64,000 bases of DNA from Patulibacter brassicae (GTDB taxonomy: Bacteria; Actinomycetota; Thermoleophilia; Solirubrobacterales; Solirubrobacteraceae), in contig NZ_JAXAVX010000001.1 of NCBI RefSeq assembly GCF_033949425.1, forward strand, positions 992,001 through 1,056,000, read 5' to 3'. This document shows positions 41,738 to 50,820 of this stretch, piece by piece. The notes below the pieces were generated by a model, which was given only the letters and a program-made list of their open reading frames with translations, was not told the origin of the DNA and ran no database searches. Within the stretch, counting starts at the first letter, position 1; each line of letters begins with the position of its first letter. A program made the translations under genes and the position numbers.

Positions 41738-43054
41738 TCAGCCGGCGCCCTCGCGCAGCGCGCGCGCGAGGGCCAGCGCCGCCTCCGCGTCGGCGACCTC
41801 GCCGTCGTCGGCGCGCCACGTCAGCTCCTCGAGCAGCAGCCCCAGCAGCGGCCCGGGCGGGAGACCGAGCGCCTCCGCGAGTCGCCCGCCGTCGACCGGC
41901 GGGCGGGGCGGGTGCTCGCCCCACCGCAGGGCGCGCCCGAGGAGGTCGAGCTGCGGGTCGCACGCCGGGGAGGTCGCGTCCCCGGCGGCCGCCGCGAGCA
42001 GCACGCCCTCGGGCGCCACGTCGCCGAGCGCGAGCAGCGCACGACGGCGAGCGCGTCCCGCGGCCGGAGGTCCGGCGAGCGCCACCGGCCCGCGCGACGG
42101 GGGCCGCGCCAGGCGCGCCAGCGCGGCGGCGTCGAGCGTGCGCGAGGCCGCCGCGAGGCGGCCGACGCGGTCCCGCAGGCGCTGGCTCGGCCGCCACGGC
42201 GCGAGCGCCGCGTCCGGGTCCGCGGCGTGGCGCAGGAGCACGCCCAGCGCGACGGCGAGGCGCCGGTCCGGGTCGGCGAGCCGGGCGGCGAGCGCGACGC
42301 GCGCATCGGGCGCGACGTGCCGCAGGGCCTCGCCGTCGAGGACCGCGGCGAGCAGGTCGGTCGTCCCGCCGGCCAGGGCGCCGTCGTCGTCCGCGGCGTC
42401 CGGCAGGAGCGCCGCGAGCGCGCCGGACCGCGCGGCGACGTCGAGGCCGCGCGTGCGGCGCTCCGGCTCGGCGGCGACGAGGATCCGCGCCAGCTCGGGC
42501 AGCAGCCGCTCGCCCGGCACGCCGGACAGCCCCGGGGCGGCCGCGCGGGCGGCGGCGAGGGCGGACGGCTCCACCTCGGCGCCGAGCTGCGCCGCGAAGC
42601 GCGCGAGCCGCAGGACGCGGACGGGATCGGCGGCGAGCGCGTCGGGGCCGACGAGGCGCAGGCGACCCGCGGCGAGGTCCGCCGCCCCGCCGTGCGGATC
42701 GACGAGCGGCCCCCCGGCGAGCGGTCGCGCGATCGCGTTGACGGTCAGGTCGCGGCGCGCGAGGTCCGCCGCGAGGTCCGCGCCCTGCAGCGGGGTCAGG
42801 TCGACCTGCCAGGCCGGGGCGCTCCCCGGACCGGTCGCCCGCCAGGCGCCGAACGCGTCCGAGAGGGCGAACGCGTGCCCGCCGGCGGCGCGCGCGATCG
42901 CCCGCGCACCGCGACGCGCGGCGTCGGCGTCCGGGACCGCGAGGTCCAGGTCGTCGCTGCGCCGCCCCTGCAGCTCGTCGCGGACCGCCCCGCCGACGAC
43001 CCACGCGTCCTCCCCCGCGAGCGCCGAGCGGACGAGCTCGAGGAGCGCGCTCAC
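41738..43054 (-). CDS. CCA tRNA nucleotidyltransferase / poly(A) polymerase family
   Basis: A 438-residue class II nucleotidyltransferase. The catalytic motif is VVGGAVRDELQGRRSDDLDLAV (G-G-x-V-R-D and the D-x-D carboxylates) and the template-forming segment is RRDLTVNAIA. The C-terminal half is helical and Ala/Leu-rich. Since none of the three tRNA genes here encodes CCA, a CCA-adding function is expected. GTG at 43054 overlaps the alr stop (GTGA). It may equally act in poly(A) addition; sequence alone does not separate the two. Confidence 0.9.
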   Translation of the reverse strand: MSALLELVRSALAGEDAWVVGGAVRDELQGRRSDDLDLAVPDADAARRGARAIARAAGGHAFALSDAFGAWRATGPGSAPAWQVDLTPLQGADLAADLARRDLTVNAIARPLAGGPLVDPHGGAADLAAGRLRLVGPDALAADPVRVLRLARFAAQLGAEVEPSALAAARAAAPGLSGVPGERLLPELARILVAAEPERRTRGLDVAARSGALAALLPDAADDDGALAGGTTDLLAAVLDGEALRHVAPDARVALAARLADPDRRLAVALGVLLRHAADPDAALAPWRPSQRLRDRVGRLAAASRTLDAAALARLARPPSRGPVALAGPPAAGRARRRALLALGDVAPEGVLLAAAAGDATSPACDPQLDLLGRALRWGEHPPRPPVDGGRLAEALGLPPGPLLGLLLEELTWRADDGEVADAEAALALARALREGAG

Positions 43055-44181
43055 GCCGGGTCCGGATCGAGCGGCCGGCCGTCGCGGTGGTGGACCCGCG
43101 GGACGCGGGCGCCGATGCCGCAGGTCACCTCGTAGTTGATCGTCCCGAGCCGCCGCGCGACCTCCTCGGCCGACAGCCGCGCGTCGCCGTCGCGTCCGAT
43201 CAGGCGGACCGGCGCGTCGACGGCGTCCTGGGCGCCGGGCCCGAGGTCGACGCCGAAGCTGTCCATCGAGACCGTGCCGGCCATCGCGACCCGCCGCCCG
43301 CCGACGAGGACCTCCCCGCCGCCCGGTGCGAGCGCCCGGCGGACGCCGTCGGCGTAGCCCTGCGGCACGGTCCCGATGGTGGTCGCGGCGTCGGCGACGA
43401 ACCGCCGCCCGTACCCGACGCTCTCCCCCGCCTCCAGCGGCTTCACCGACACGAGGCGGCTGCGCCACTCGAGCGCCGGCTCCAGGCCGTGATCGGCGGG
43501 ATCGCCCTGGAACGGGTCGAGGCCGTAGATCGCGACGCCCGGTCGGACGAGGTCGAGGTGGCTGGCGGGCCGCGCGAGGAGCGCGGCGCTGTTCGCGGCG
43601 TGCAGGACGATCCCCGGGTGCGCCTCGCGCAGCGGCTCGGCCCACCGGCGGAAGCGGTCCAGCTGCTCGTCGAGGAACCGTCCCCCGGGCTCGTCGGCCG
43701 ACGCGAAGTGCGTCATCGCGCCCGCGAGGAGGAGCCGCCCGTCGGCCGCGAGCTCCTCGGCGATCCGCGTCGCCTCGGCCGGATCGCGCTGGCCCAGGCG
43801 GCCCATCCCGCTGTCGAGCTTCACGTGGACCCGGGCGGGCCGCTCCAGGCGGCGCAGGCGCTCGAGGCCCTCTCGCTCCCAGATCACGACGTCCGCGTCG
43901 GCGTCCAGCGCGCGGGGCAGGTCGTCCGCGTCGAGGGGACCGAGCACGAGCAGCCGCGCGCGGATGCCGGCGGCCCGCAGCTCCGCGGCCTCCTCGGCGG
44001 TCACCACCGCGAGCCAGCGCGCGCCGCCGGCGAGCGCGGCCCGGGCGGCCGCCACCGCGCCGTGGCCGTAGCCGTCGGCCTTCACGACCGCGCACAGCGC
44101 CGCGCCGCCGGTCGTGGCGGCGAGCAGGGCGGCGACGTTGCGCTCGATCGCCGCGACGTTGACGTGGGCGACTCCGCGCAC
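43051..44181 (-). CDS. alr: Alanine racemase
   Basis: A 376-residue PLP enzyme that makes D-alanine for peptidoglycan. The PLP lysine is Lys34 in AVVKADGYGHG; KLDSGMGRLG and the region GTVPQGYADGVRR are diagnostic, with the second catalytic Tyr in the latter part of the fold. The GTG start at 44181 gives VRGVAHVNVAAIERN, matching the usual N-terminus. The -10 box lies 7 nt upstream and contains the stop codon of the preceding gene. The product feeds the wall pathway also served by the D,D-carboxypeptidase at 53037. Confidence 0.96.
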   Translation of the reverse strand: MRGVAHVNVAAIERNVAALLAATTGGAALCAVVKADGYGHGAVAAARAALAGGARWLAVVTAEEAAELRAAGIRARLLVLGPLDADDLPRALDADADVVIWEREGLERLRRLERPARVHVKLDSGMGRLGQRDPAEATRIAEELAADGRLLLAGAMTHFASADEPGGRFLDEQLDRFRRWAEPLREAHPGIVLHAANSAALLARPASHLDLVRPGVAIYGLDPFQGDPADHGLEPALEWRSRLVSVKPLEAGESVGYGRRFVADAATTIGTVPQGYADGVRRALAPGGGEVLVGGRRVAMAGTVSMDSFGVDLGPGAQDAVDAPVRLIGRDGDARLSAEEVARRLGTINYEVTCGIGARVPRVHHRDGRPLDPDPA

Positions 44182-44188
44182 GGGCGCA

Positions 44189-44194
44189 ACGCTA
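44189..44194 (-). promoter_or_regulatory. -10 box of alr embedding the upstream stop codon
   Basis: TAGCGT on the minus strand: its TAG is the stop codon of the NAD(P)HX repair gene, and the alr GTG starts 7 nt later. Confidence 0.5.
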
Positions 44195-45769
44195 CCCACG
44201 GGGACGGCCGGCGTGCCGGGCCGCCGCGAGCTCCTCGGCGACGTCCCCCGCGACGACGCCGTCGACGCCGCGTGCCGCCGCGGCGCGCCGACCGGCGAGG
44301 AGGTGCAGCCAGACGCCCGCCGCCGCCGCGTGGAAGGGATCGGCGCCCCGGGCCAGCAGCGCGCCGATCGCGCCGGAGAGGACGTCCCCGGTCCCGGCCG
44401 TCGCGAGCCCCGGCGCATCCCCCGGGCTGATCGCGACCCGGCCGTCGGGCGCCACGACGAGCGTGTCGTCGCCCTTCAGCACGACGACCGCGTCGCTGCG
44501 GCGTGCCGCCTCGCGGGCGTGGGCGAGCCGGTGCGCGCCGACCGCGGCGCCGTCGGCGTCCAGCAGCCGGGCGAGCTCGCCGGCGTGGGGCGTGAGGACC
44601 GCCGGGCCGCCGTGGGCGCGCACCGCCTCCGGATCGCCTGCGAGCGCGGCGAGGCCGTCGGCGTCGACGAGCAGCGGCCCGTCGTGGCCGGCCGCCAGCC
44701 GCCGGACGAGCGCGTCCCGCTCGGGCCCGCGGCCGAGGCCCGGCCCGACCACGAGCGTGCCGGCGCGCTGTCCCAGCCGCTCCAGCAGCGGCTCGGCGGC
44801 GTCGGCGGCGAGGCCGCCGTCCGGGGCGGTCGGCAGGGCGAGGGTCAGCGTCTCCATCGGAGCGCGGGCCGCGACGACGGGCTCGAGCGCGCCGGCCACG
44901 GCGAGCGTCGCGTACCCCGCCCCGGCGCGCATCGCGCCGCGTGCGCTGAGGCACGGCGCTCCGGTCATCCCCGGCGCGCCGCCGCAGACGACGACGTGGC
45001 CGGAGCGGAACTTCGTGCCCGCGCGATCCCGGCGCGCCAGTCCGTCGAGCACCGCGGGACCGAGCAGGCCGGCGGGCGGGGTGCCGTCCTCGGCGTCCAG
45101 CGCGGCGTCGACGCGCGCCGGGATGCCGATGTCGACGACCTCGAGCCGGCCGACGTGGTCCTTGCCGGGCGCGATCCAGAGCCCGCTCGTGGCGCGGTGG
45201 AAGGTCACCGTCACCGTCGCCCGGACCGCGTCGCCGGGCACCTCGCCGGTGGTCGCGTCGACGCCGCTCGGCACGTCGCAGGCCACGACCGGGACGCCGC
45301 GCCGGGCCGCCGCGCGGAGCGTGCCGATCGCGTCGGCGGCGACGTCCCGCGGCGCGCCGCGAGCGCCGGTGCCGAGGATCGCGTCGACGATCACCGCCGC
45401 ACCGTCGACCGCGTCGCCCGTCCACGGCGCGACGGGTCCGGGCCAGTCGGCGCGCGCCCGTGCCGCGTCGCCCGCCAGGCGCTCCGGTGCGACCGTCGTC
45501 CGCACGTCGACGGCCAGCCCGGCGCGCCGCAGTCGGGTCGCCGCGACGTACCCGTCGCCGCCGTTGTTGCCGGCGCCGCAGACGACGAGCACCCGACCAC
45601 GGCGCCCGGCGGCGAGCCGCAGCGCCGCGTCCGCGAGCGCGCCGCCGGCGGTGCGCATCAGGGCGTAGCCCTCGATGCCCAGGCGCTCGATCGCCCACGC
45701 GTCGGTCGCGCGCATCCGCGCGGCGTCCGGGAGGGGCTCGAGGGTCGGCGGCGCGGGCGCGTCGGACAC
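44192..45769 (-). CDS. nnr: Bifunctional NAD(P)HX epimerase / dehydratase
   Basis: A 525-residue fusion that repairs hydrated NAD(P)H. The N-terminal YjeF_N epimerase domain has VCGAGNNGGDGYVAATRL and CDVPSGVDATTG; the C-terminal ADP-dependent dehydratase (YjeF_C) has VVCGGAPGMTGAPCLSARGA and the active-site segment PGLATAGTGDVLSGAIGAL. Start GTG at 45769 lies 7 nt after a -10 box. Its stop codon doubles as part of the alr promoter. Linkage to alr is common in Actinobacteria. Confidence 0.96.
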   Translation of the reverse strand: MSDAPAPPTLEPLPDAARMRATDAWAIERLGIEGYALMRTAGGALADAALRLAAGRRGRVLVVCGAGNNGGDGYVAATRLRRAGLAVDVRTTVAPERLAGDAARARADWPGPVAPWTGDAVDGAAVIVDAILGTGARGAPRDVAADAIGTLRAAARRGVPVVACDVPSGVDATTGEVPGDAVRATVTVTFHRATSGLWIAPGKDHVGRLEVVDIGIPARVDAALDAEDGTPPAGLLGPAVLDGLARRDRAGTKFRSGHVVVCGGAPGMTGAPCLSARGAMRAGAGYATLAVAGALEPVVAARAPMETLTLALPTAPDGGLAADAAEPLLERLGQRAGTLVVGPGLGRGPERDALVRRLAAGHDGPLLVDADGLAALAGDPEAVRAHGGPAVLTPHAGELARLLDADGAAVGAHRLAHAREAARRSDAVVVLKGDDTLVVAPDGRVAISPGDAPGLATAGTGDVLSGAIGALLARGADPFHAAAAGVWLHLLAGRRAAAARGVDGVVAGDVAEELAAARHAGRPRG

Positions 45770-45776
45770 GCCCCCG

Positions 45777-45782
45777 ATGCTA
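45777..45782 (-). promoter_or_regulatory. -10 box of the NAD(P)HX repair gene, leaderless type
   Basis: TAGCAT on the minus strand, 7 nt before the GTG start. Confidence 0.55.
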
Positions 45783-45803
45783 GCCCGGCCCCGGTCGCCG
45801 GGC
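45783..45803. terminator. Hairpin after glmM
   Basis: GCCCGGC and GCCGGGC (7 bp) flank a 7-nt loop, 30 nt past the glmM stop codon and adjoining the next promoter. Confidence 0.5.
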
Positions 45804-45832
45804 GGACGCGGCCCGCGCGGCGGCGACGCCCC

Positions 45833-47182
45833 TCAGCGCCGGCCCGGGACCGCGGCGACCAGCGCGTCGACGACGGCGCGGGCGCGGTCCTCGGTCGGCG
45901 CCTCGGCCATCACGCGGACGAGCTGCTCCGTGCCGGAGGCCCGCACGAGCACGCGTCCCTCGCCCTCCAGCGCGGCGTCGGCGGCGGCGACCGCCGCGGC
46001 GAGGTCGGCGTCGGCCATCGCCCCGTCGCGGTCGGCGACGGGGACGTTCACCAGCACCTGCGGCAGCCGCCGCATCGCCGCGCGGTCGGCCAGCGCGTCG
46101 GACCCGAGCGCCTCGCAGGTCAGGAGCGCCGCGGCCACGCCGTCGCCGGAGGGGACGAAGCCCGTCTCGATGAGGTGCCCGGACTGCTCGCCGCCGAGGT
46201 TCCAGCCGCGCTCGTCGAGCGCGGCCATCACGTGCCGGTCGCCGACCGGCGTCGCGACGACCGGGATGCCCGCGTCCCGCATCGCGCCGTGGAACCCGTA
46301 GTTCGACATCACCGTGACGGCGACGCCGCCCGCGAGGCGACCGGTGGCCCGCAGGTGCAGCGCCATGAGCGCCAGCAGCTCGTCGCCGTCCCATGCACGC
46401 CCGGTGCCGTCGACCGCGAGCACGCGGTCGCCGTCGCCGTCGAAGGCGAAGCCGAGGTCGCAGCCGTGCTCGAGCACCGCGCGGGAGACGGCGTCCGGGT
46501 GCGTCGAGCCGGCGCCGGCGTTGATGTTGCGCCCGTCGGGCGCGTCGGCCAGCACGACGACCTCGGCCCCGCGGCGGCGGAACGCCTCGGGCGCCACGCG
46601 GAAGGTCGCGCCGTTCGCGCAGTCCAGCGCGATCCGGCGACCCGCCAGGTCGAGGTCGCCGAAGCGCTCGTCCAGCGCGCGCAGGTGATCCTCCGTCGCG
46701 CCGAGCAGCGGCGCCACCCGCCCGACGGTCCCCCGCGCCGGCAGCGGGGCGTCGGACGCGACGAGCTCCGCCACGCGGGCCTCGCCGGCGTCCGGGAGCT
46801 TGCGCCCGTCCGGCCCGAAGAGCTTGATGCCGTTGTCGGCCCACGGGTTGTGGGACGCCGACACGACGGCGGCGAGATCGAAGCCGAGCCGGTCGACGAG
46901 CAGTGCCGCGGCCGGGGTCGGCAGGACGCCGGCGAGGTGGACGTCGGCGCCCGCCGCGGCCGCACCGGCCGCGAGCGCCGCCTCGAGCATCGGGCCCGAG
47001 GCGCGCGTGTCGCGGACGACGAGGACCTGGACGGGGCCGCCGGAGCGACCGGTCCGCGGCGCGTCGCCGTCGCCGCCCGGCAGGGCCTCGACGGCACAAC
47101 GGCCGAGTCGCAGGGCGAGCTCGGCCGTGAGGACCGTTCCGGCCGGTCCACGCACGCCGTCGGTGCCGAAGAGGCGAGCCAC
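45833..47182 (-). CDS. glmM: Phosphoglucosamine mutase
   Basis: A 449-residue alpha-D-phosphohexomutase converting glucosamine-6-P to glucosamine-1-P for UDP-GlcNAc. The phosphorylated serine is Ser110 in VSASHNPWADNG, the Mg site is FDGDGDRV, and the sugar-binding loop is GGEQSGH. Start GTG at 47182. It follows rpsI by 59 nt on the same strand, an order (rplM-rpsI-glmM) conserved in Actinobacteria and Firmicutes. Confidence 0.97.
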   Translation of the reverse strand: MARLFGTDGVRGPAGTVLTAELALRLGRCAVEALPGGDGDAPRTGRSGGPVQVLVVRDTRASGPMLEAALAAGAAAAGADVHLAGVLPTPAAALLVDRLGFDLAAVVSASHNPWADNGIKLFGPDGRKLPDAGEARVAELVASDAPLPARGTVGRVAPLLGATEDHLRALDERFGDLDLAGRRIALDCANGATFRVAPEAFRRRGAEVVVLADAPDGRNINAGAGSTHPDAVSRAVLEHGCDLGFAFDGDGDRVLAVDGTGRAWDGDELLALMALHLRATGRLAGGVAVTVMSNYGFHGAMRDAGIPVVATPVGDRHVMAALDERGWNLGGEQSGHLIETGFVPSGDGVAAALLTCEALGSDALADRAAMRRLPQVLVNVPVADRDGAMADADLAAAVAAADAALEGEGRVLVRASGTEQLVRVMAEAPTEDRARAVVDALVAAVPGRR

Positions 47183-47241
47183 GGGAGGCGCGGGGAGCGG
47201 CCGGTCGGGGACGTCGATGGGTCGCGGCGCAGCGAGCGCGA

Positions 47242-47994
47242 CTAGCGCTTGCTGAACTGCGGCCGCTTGCGGGCCTTCTTGAGGCCGGCCTTCTTGCGCT
47301 CCTTGACGCGCGAGTCGCGCGTGAGGAAGCCGCGCTTCTTCAGCTCGCCGCGGAGGCCGGGCTGCGCGACGATCAGCGCGCGCGAGATGCCGTGGCGCAG
47401 GGCGCCGGCCTGCGCGCTCACGCCGCCGCCGTGGATGCGGGCGACGACGTCGAGCTGCGTGTCGTAGCCGACGACCTCGAGGGCCTGGCGGATCGTGCGC
47501 TGGAGGGCGTGGCGCGGGAAGTACTCCTCGAGGCCCTTGCCGCCGATCGTGTACTGGCCGGTGCCCGGCGTGAGGATCACGCGGGCGACGGCCGACTTGC
47601 GCTTGCCGGTGGCGGTGTAGCGCGCGCCGGCGGTGAGGTCGATCGTGACGTCGGCGATCGGGCCCTCGTCGACGGCGTCGGCGTCGTCGCCGGAACCCTC
47701 GCCGTCGGCCTCGGCGTCCGCGTCGGCGTAGTAGCCGAACTCGTCCTGCTGCCGCTCGTCCTGGCCCTCGATGACGAGGTCGACCTCGAGGTCGGCGCCG
47801 GGGATCGCGGGCTTCTCGCGGGGGGTCTCGTCGACCTCCTCGTCGGCGGCCTCGGGGGCCTCCTCGCCGGCGGCCTCGGGAGCCTCCTCCGCGGCGGCCT
47901 CGGGGGCCGCGGCCTCCGGGGTCTCGGCCTGCGGCTGCTCGGCGGCCGCGTCGGCCTCCGGCGTCGTCTCCTCGGGGTTCACGTCGTCAGCCAT
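47242..47994 (-). CDS. rpsI: 30S ribosomal protein S9 with long acidic N-terminal extension
   Basis: A 250-residue protein. The C-terminal 125 residues are normal S9, from YTATGKRKSAVARV to the invariant KKARKRPQFSKR end that reaches the P-site tRNA. The first 125 residues are an acidic Ala/Glu/Asp-rich region (EAAAEEAPEAAGEEAPEAA) with a short hydrophobic patch (DLEVDLVIEG). Actinobacterial S9 often has a 20-40 residue extension; this one roughly doubles the protein. ATG overlaps the rplM stop by one base. No in-frame start lies just before the S9 core with better context. Confidence 0.95.
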   Translation of the reverse strand: MADDVNPEETTPEADAAAEQPQAETPEAAAPEAAAEEAPEAAGEEAPEAADEEVDETPREKPAIPGADLEVDLVIEGQDERQQDEFGYYADADAEADGEGSGDDADAVDEGPIADVTIDLTAGARYTATGKRKSAVARVILTPGTGQYTIGGKGLEEYFPRHALQRTIRQALEVVGYDTQLDVVARIHGGGVSAQAGALRHGISRALIVAQPGLRGELKKRGFLTRDSRVKERKKAGLKKARKRPQFSKR

Positions 47995-48428
47995 CAGGCG
48001 TCGATCTCCAGGGGCTGCGGCTTCTGGGCCACGTGCGGATGGTCGGGACCGGCGTAGACCTTGAGCTTCGTGAGCTGCTTCCGGGCGAGGCGGTTCTTGG
48101 GCAGCATGCCCTTGACCGCGATGCGGATGATCTCCTCCGGGCGCTTCTCGAGCTGCTCCTCGAACGTGCGCGTCGAGAGGCCGCCCGGGTAGCCGGAGTG
48201 CCGGTGGTAGAGCTTGTCGGTCCGCTTGTTGCCCGTGACCGCGATCTTCTCCGCGTTCACCACGATCACGAAGTCGCCGGTGTCGACGTGCGGCGTGTAC
48301 TCCGGCTTGCGCTTGCCGCGCAGGACCTCGGAGATCTGGGTGGACAGGCGCCCGAGCGTCTGGTTGGTGGCGTCCACCACGTACCAGGCGCGCTCGCGGG
48401 TCTCGGAGTTGGCGACGTAGGTCTTCAC
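47994..48428 (-). CDS. rplM: 50S ribosomal protein L13
   Basis: A 144-residue protein with the L13 landmarks RAWYVVDATNQTLGRLS, HVDTGDFVIVVNAEKI and MLPKNRLARKQLTKLKVYAG. GTG at 48428 is the normal start position (VKTYVANSETRERAW). Pairs with rpsI in the conserved L13-S9 operon. The leader region upstream (48429-48496) shows no obvious attenuator. Confidence 0.97.
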   Translation of the reverse strand: MKTYVANSETRERAWYVVDATNQTLGRLSTQISEVLRGKRKPEYTPHVDTGDFVIVVNAEKIAVTGNKRTDKLYHRHSGYPGGLSTRTFEEQLEKRPEEIIRIAVKGMLPKNRLARKQLTKLKVYAGPDHPHVAQKPQPLEIDA

Positions 48429-48496
48429 GGTCTTCTCGCGGTCCAGCGCAGCGCAGGGGCTGCGCGCAGCGGCGAACGATGGTAGCGGAGCGACCC

Positions 48497-49015
48497 TCAG
48501 CGGCGCGGTGCGCCCGCGCCGAGCTCGCGATCCCGCGCCCAGAGCAGGAGGTTCACGGCCCCGAGCACGAGCAGCAGCGTGCCCCAGACCGCCGGTCGGC
48601 CGAGCGCGGGGAGCTCCTCGCGACGGGCGAGCACGGCGATCGTCGCCGCCGTCGCCAGCGCGGTGCCGGGCACCCCGACGGCGATCCGGGCGTCGAGCAG
48701 CACCACGAGCAGCAGGCCCAGCGCGCCGCCGAACGCCGCGCCCGCGGTGCGCGTGACGTCGAGCCCCGTCCAGCCCTCCTCGGCGCCCAGGACGCCGATC
48801 CCGACGCCCGCGAGGACGATCGCGGCGCCCCAGGGGCCGTCGTCGCGTCCGCACGACGCGGCGGCGAGCAGCAGGACCGCCGCCAGCGCGAGCGGCACGC
48901 GCTCCAGCGGCAGGCGCTCGGCCGCCGAGAGGGCGAGCACGACGACGCCGCCCGGCAGGTACGTCGCCGCGCGCGGCCCGCGCGCCGGCTCCCGGCGGGC
49001 GGCGCGGGGGCTCAT
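48497..49015 (-). CDS. Hypothetical polytopic membrane protein (172 aa)
   Basis: A 172-residue Ala/Leu/Val-rich protein with about five transmembrane helices and a short basic N-terminus (MSPRAARREPARG). No motif is recognised. Codon usage and an ATG 25 nt after the guaA stop codon support a real gene cotranscribed with guaA. Function unknown. Confidence 0.7.
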   Translation of the reverse strand: MSPRAARREPARGPRAATYLPGGVVVLALSAAERLPLERVPLALAAVLLLAAASCGRDDGPWGAAIVLAGVGIGVLGAEEGWTGLDVTRTAGAAFGGALGLLLVVLLDARIAVGVPGTALATAATIAVLARREELPALGRPAVWGTLLLVLGAVNLLLWARDRELGAGAPRR

Positions 49016-49040
49016 CGGCGCTCCGGCCGCCGCCGGCGGG

Positions 49041-50693
49041 TCACTCCCACTCGATCGTGCCGGGCGGCTTGCTCGTGATGTCGAGCACCACCCGGTTGAC
49101 CTGGCGCACCTCGCCGACCATCCGGGTCGCCACGCGATCCAGGAGGTCGTACGGGAGCCGCGCCCAGTCGGCGGTCATCGCGTCGTCGGAGGTCACGGCG
49201 CGGACGGCCACGACGTAGCCGTACGTGCGCTCGTCGCCCTGGACGCCCACCGAGCGGACGTCGGGCAGGACGCAGAAGCTCTGCCAGAGCTCGCGGTAGA
49301 GGCCGGCCGCGCGGATCTCCTCCTGGAGGATCGCGTCGCAGTCGCGCAGGATGTCGAGCTTCTCCTGCGTGACCTCGCCGCCGACGATGCGGATCGCGAG
49401 GCCCGGACCGGGGAACGGCTGCCGCCAGACCATCCGCTCCGGCAGGCCGATCTCGGTGCCGACCGCCCGGACCTCGTCCTTGAAGAGCGCGCGGAGCGGC
49501 TCGACGAGCTCGAAGGTCAGGTCCTCGGGGAGGCCGCCGACGTTGTGGTGGCTCTTGATCGTCGCGGCGCCGGTGCCCCCGCCCGACTCGATGACGTCCG
49601 AGTAGAGCGTGCCCTGGACGAGGAACCGGGCGCCCTCCGCGGACACGTCGCCCGAGGTGTGGACCTCGGTGCCCTCGGGCGCGTCGTCGTCGGAGACCGC
49701 GCCGGCGAGCTTCGCCGCCTCCTCCTCGAAGATCCGGATGAACTCGGCGCCGATCGCCTTGCGCTTCGCCTCGGGCTCGACCGTGCCCGCGAGGCGCTCG
49801 AGGAAGCGCTCGCGCGCGTCGACGACGACCAGCGGCACCTCGAACTGCTCGCCGAAGGTCTTCTCGACCTGCTCGGTCTCGTTCTTGCGCATGAGGCCGT
49901 GGTCGACGTAGACGCAGGTCAGCTGGTCGCCGACGGCCCGGTGGACGAGGAGCGCCGCGACGGAGCTGTCGACGCCGCCGGAGAGCGCGCAGATGACCTT
50001 GCCGTCGCCGACCTGCTCGCGGATGAGCCGGATCTGCTCCTCGGCGATGTTCGCCGCCGACCAGTCCATCGCGCAGCCGCAGACGTCGCGCAGGAAGGTC
50101 TCGAGCGTCTGCTGCCCGTAGGGGGTGTGGACGACCTCGGGGTGGTACTGGATGCCGAAGAGCCCGCGCTCGACGTCCTCGAAGGCGGCGACCGGCGAGG
50201 AGGTCGAGCTCGCCAGCGCGGTGGCGCCGGCCGGCGGCGTGTAGACCGTGTCGCGGTGGCTCATCCAGGCCGGCTGATCGTCCGGCTGCCCGCGCAGGAG
50301 CGTGCCGTGCTCCTGGACGGTCAGCTGGGAGCGGCCGTACTCGCCGACCTCGGCGGACTCGACGCGCCCGCCGAGCTCGCGGGCGAGGAGCTGCATGCCG
50401 TAGCAGATGCCCAGCACCGGGACCCCGAGCTCGAGCAGCTGCGCGTCCAGCGGCGGCGCGTCGTCGGCGTAGACCGAGGCCGGCCCGCCGGAGAGGATCA
50501 CGCCCTTCGGCTTGCGCCGCGCGACCTCGGCCGCGCCGACGTGGTGCGGCAGCAGCTCGCTGAACACCCCGCATTCGCGCACGCGGCGCGCGATGAGCTG
50601 GCTGTACTGGCCGCCGAAGTCCAGGACGACGACCTCGTCGACGTCGGCACGCGTCGACAGCGGGGTCTCGGGAGCGGGTGCGGAGTCGGTCAC
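49041..50693 (-). CDS. guaA: GMP synthase (glutamine-hydrolysing)
   Basis: A 550-residue enzyme that aminates XMP to GMP. The class I glutaminase domain has the nucleophile in GICYGMQ and VLDFGGQYSQLIARRV at the start; the ATP pyrophosphatase P-loop is ALSGGVDSSV; the C-terminal dimerisation domain ends with the invariant KPPGTIEWE. An insert of about 25 residues at about residue 330-355 (DDDAPEGTEVHTSG region) makes it slightly longer than usual. GTG start at 50693. The next gene upstream is GuaB3, so purine genes are grouped. Confidence 0.97.
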   Translation of the reverse strand: MTDSAPAPETPLSTRADVDEVVVLDFGGQYSQLIARRVRECGVFSELLPHHVGAAEVARRKPKGVILSGGPASVYADDAPPLDAQLLELGVPVLGICYGMQLLARELGGRVESAEVGEYGRSQLTVQEHGTLLRGQPDDQPAWMSHRDTVYTPPAGATALASSTSSPVAAFEDVERGLFGIQYHPEVVHTPYGQQTLETFLRDVCGCAMDWSAANIAEEQIRLIREQVGDGKVICALSGGVDSSVAALLVHRAVGDQLTCVYVDHGLMRKNETEQVEKTFGEQFEVPLVVVDARERFLERLAGTVEPEAKRKAIGAEFIRIFEEEAAKLAGAVSDDDAPEGTEVHTSGDVSAEGARFLVQGTLYSDVIESGGGTGAATIKSHHNVGGLPEDLTFELVEPLRALFKDEVRAVGTEIGLPERMVWRQPFPGPGLAIRIVGGEVTQEKLDILRDCDAILQEEIRAAGLYRELWQSFCVLPDVRSVGVQGDERTYGYVVAVRAVTSDDAMTADWARLPYDLLDRVATRMVGEVRQVNRVVLDITSKPPGTIEWE

Positions 50694-50820
50694 GGAGCGT
50701 CGGGGTCGTCGAGGGAGCGCGTCGGGCGCCGGAGCGGACCCGACAGGATCGCACCTCCGGCCGCCGGGGACGTCCTGCGCCCTCGGGACGCCCTCCGCGC
50801 GCGGGTCCGCGCCGCCCCGA

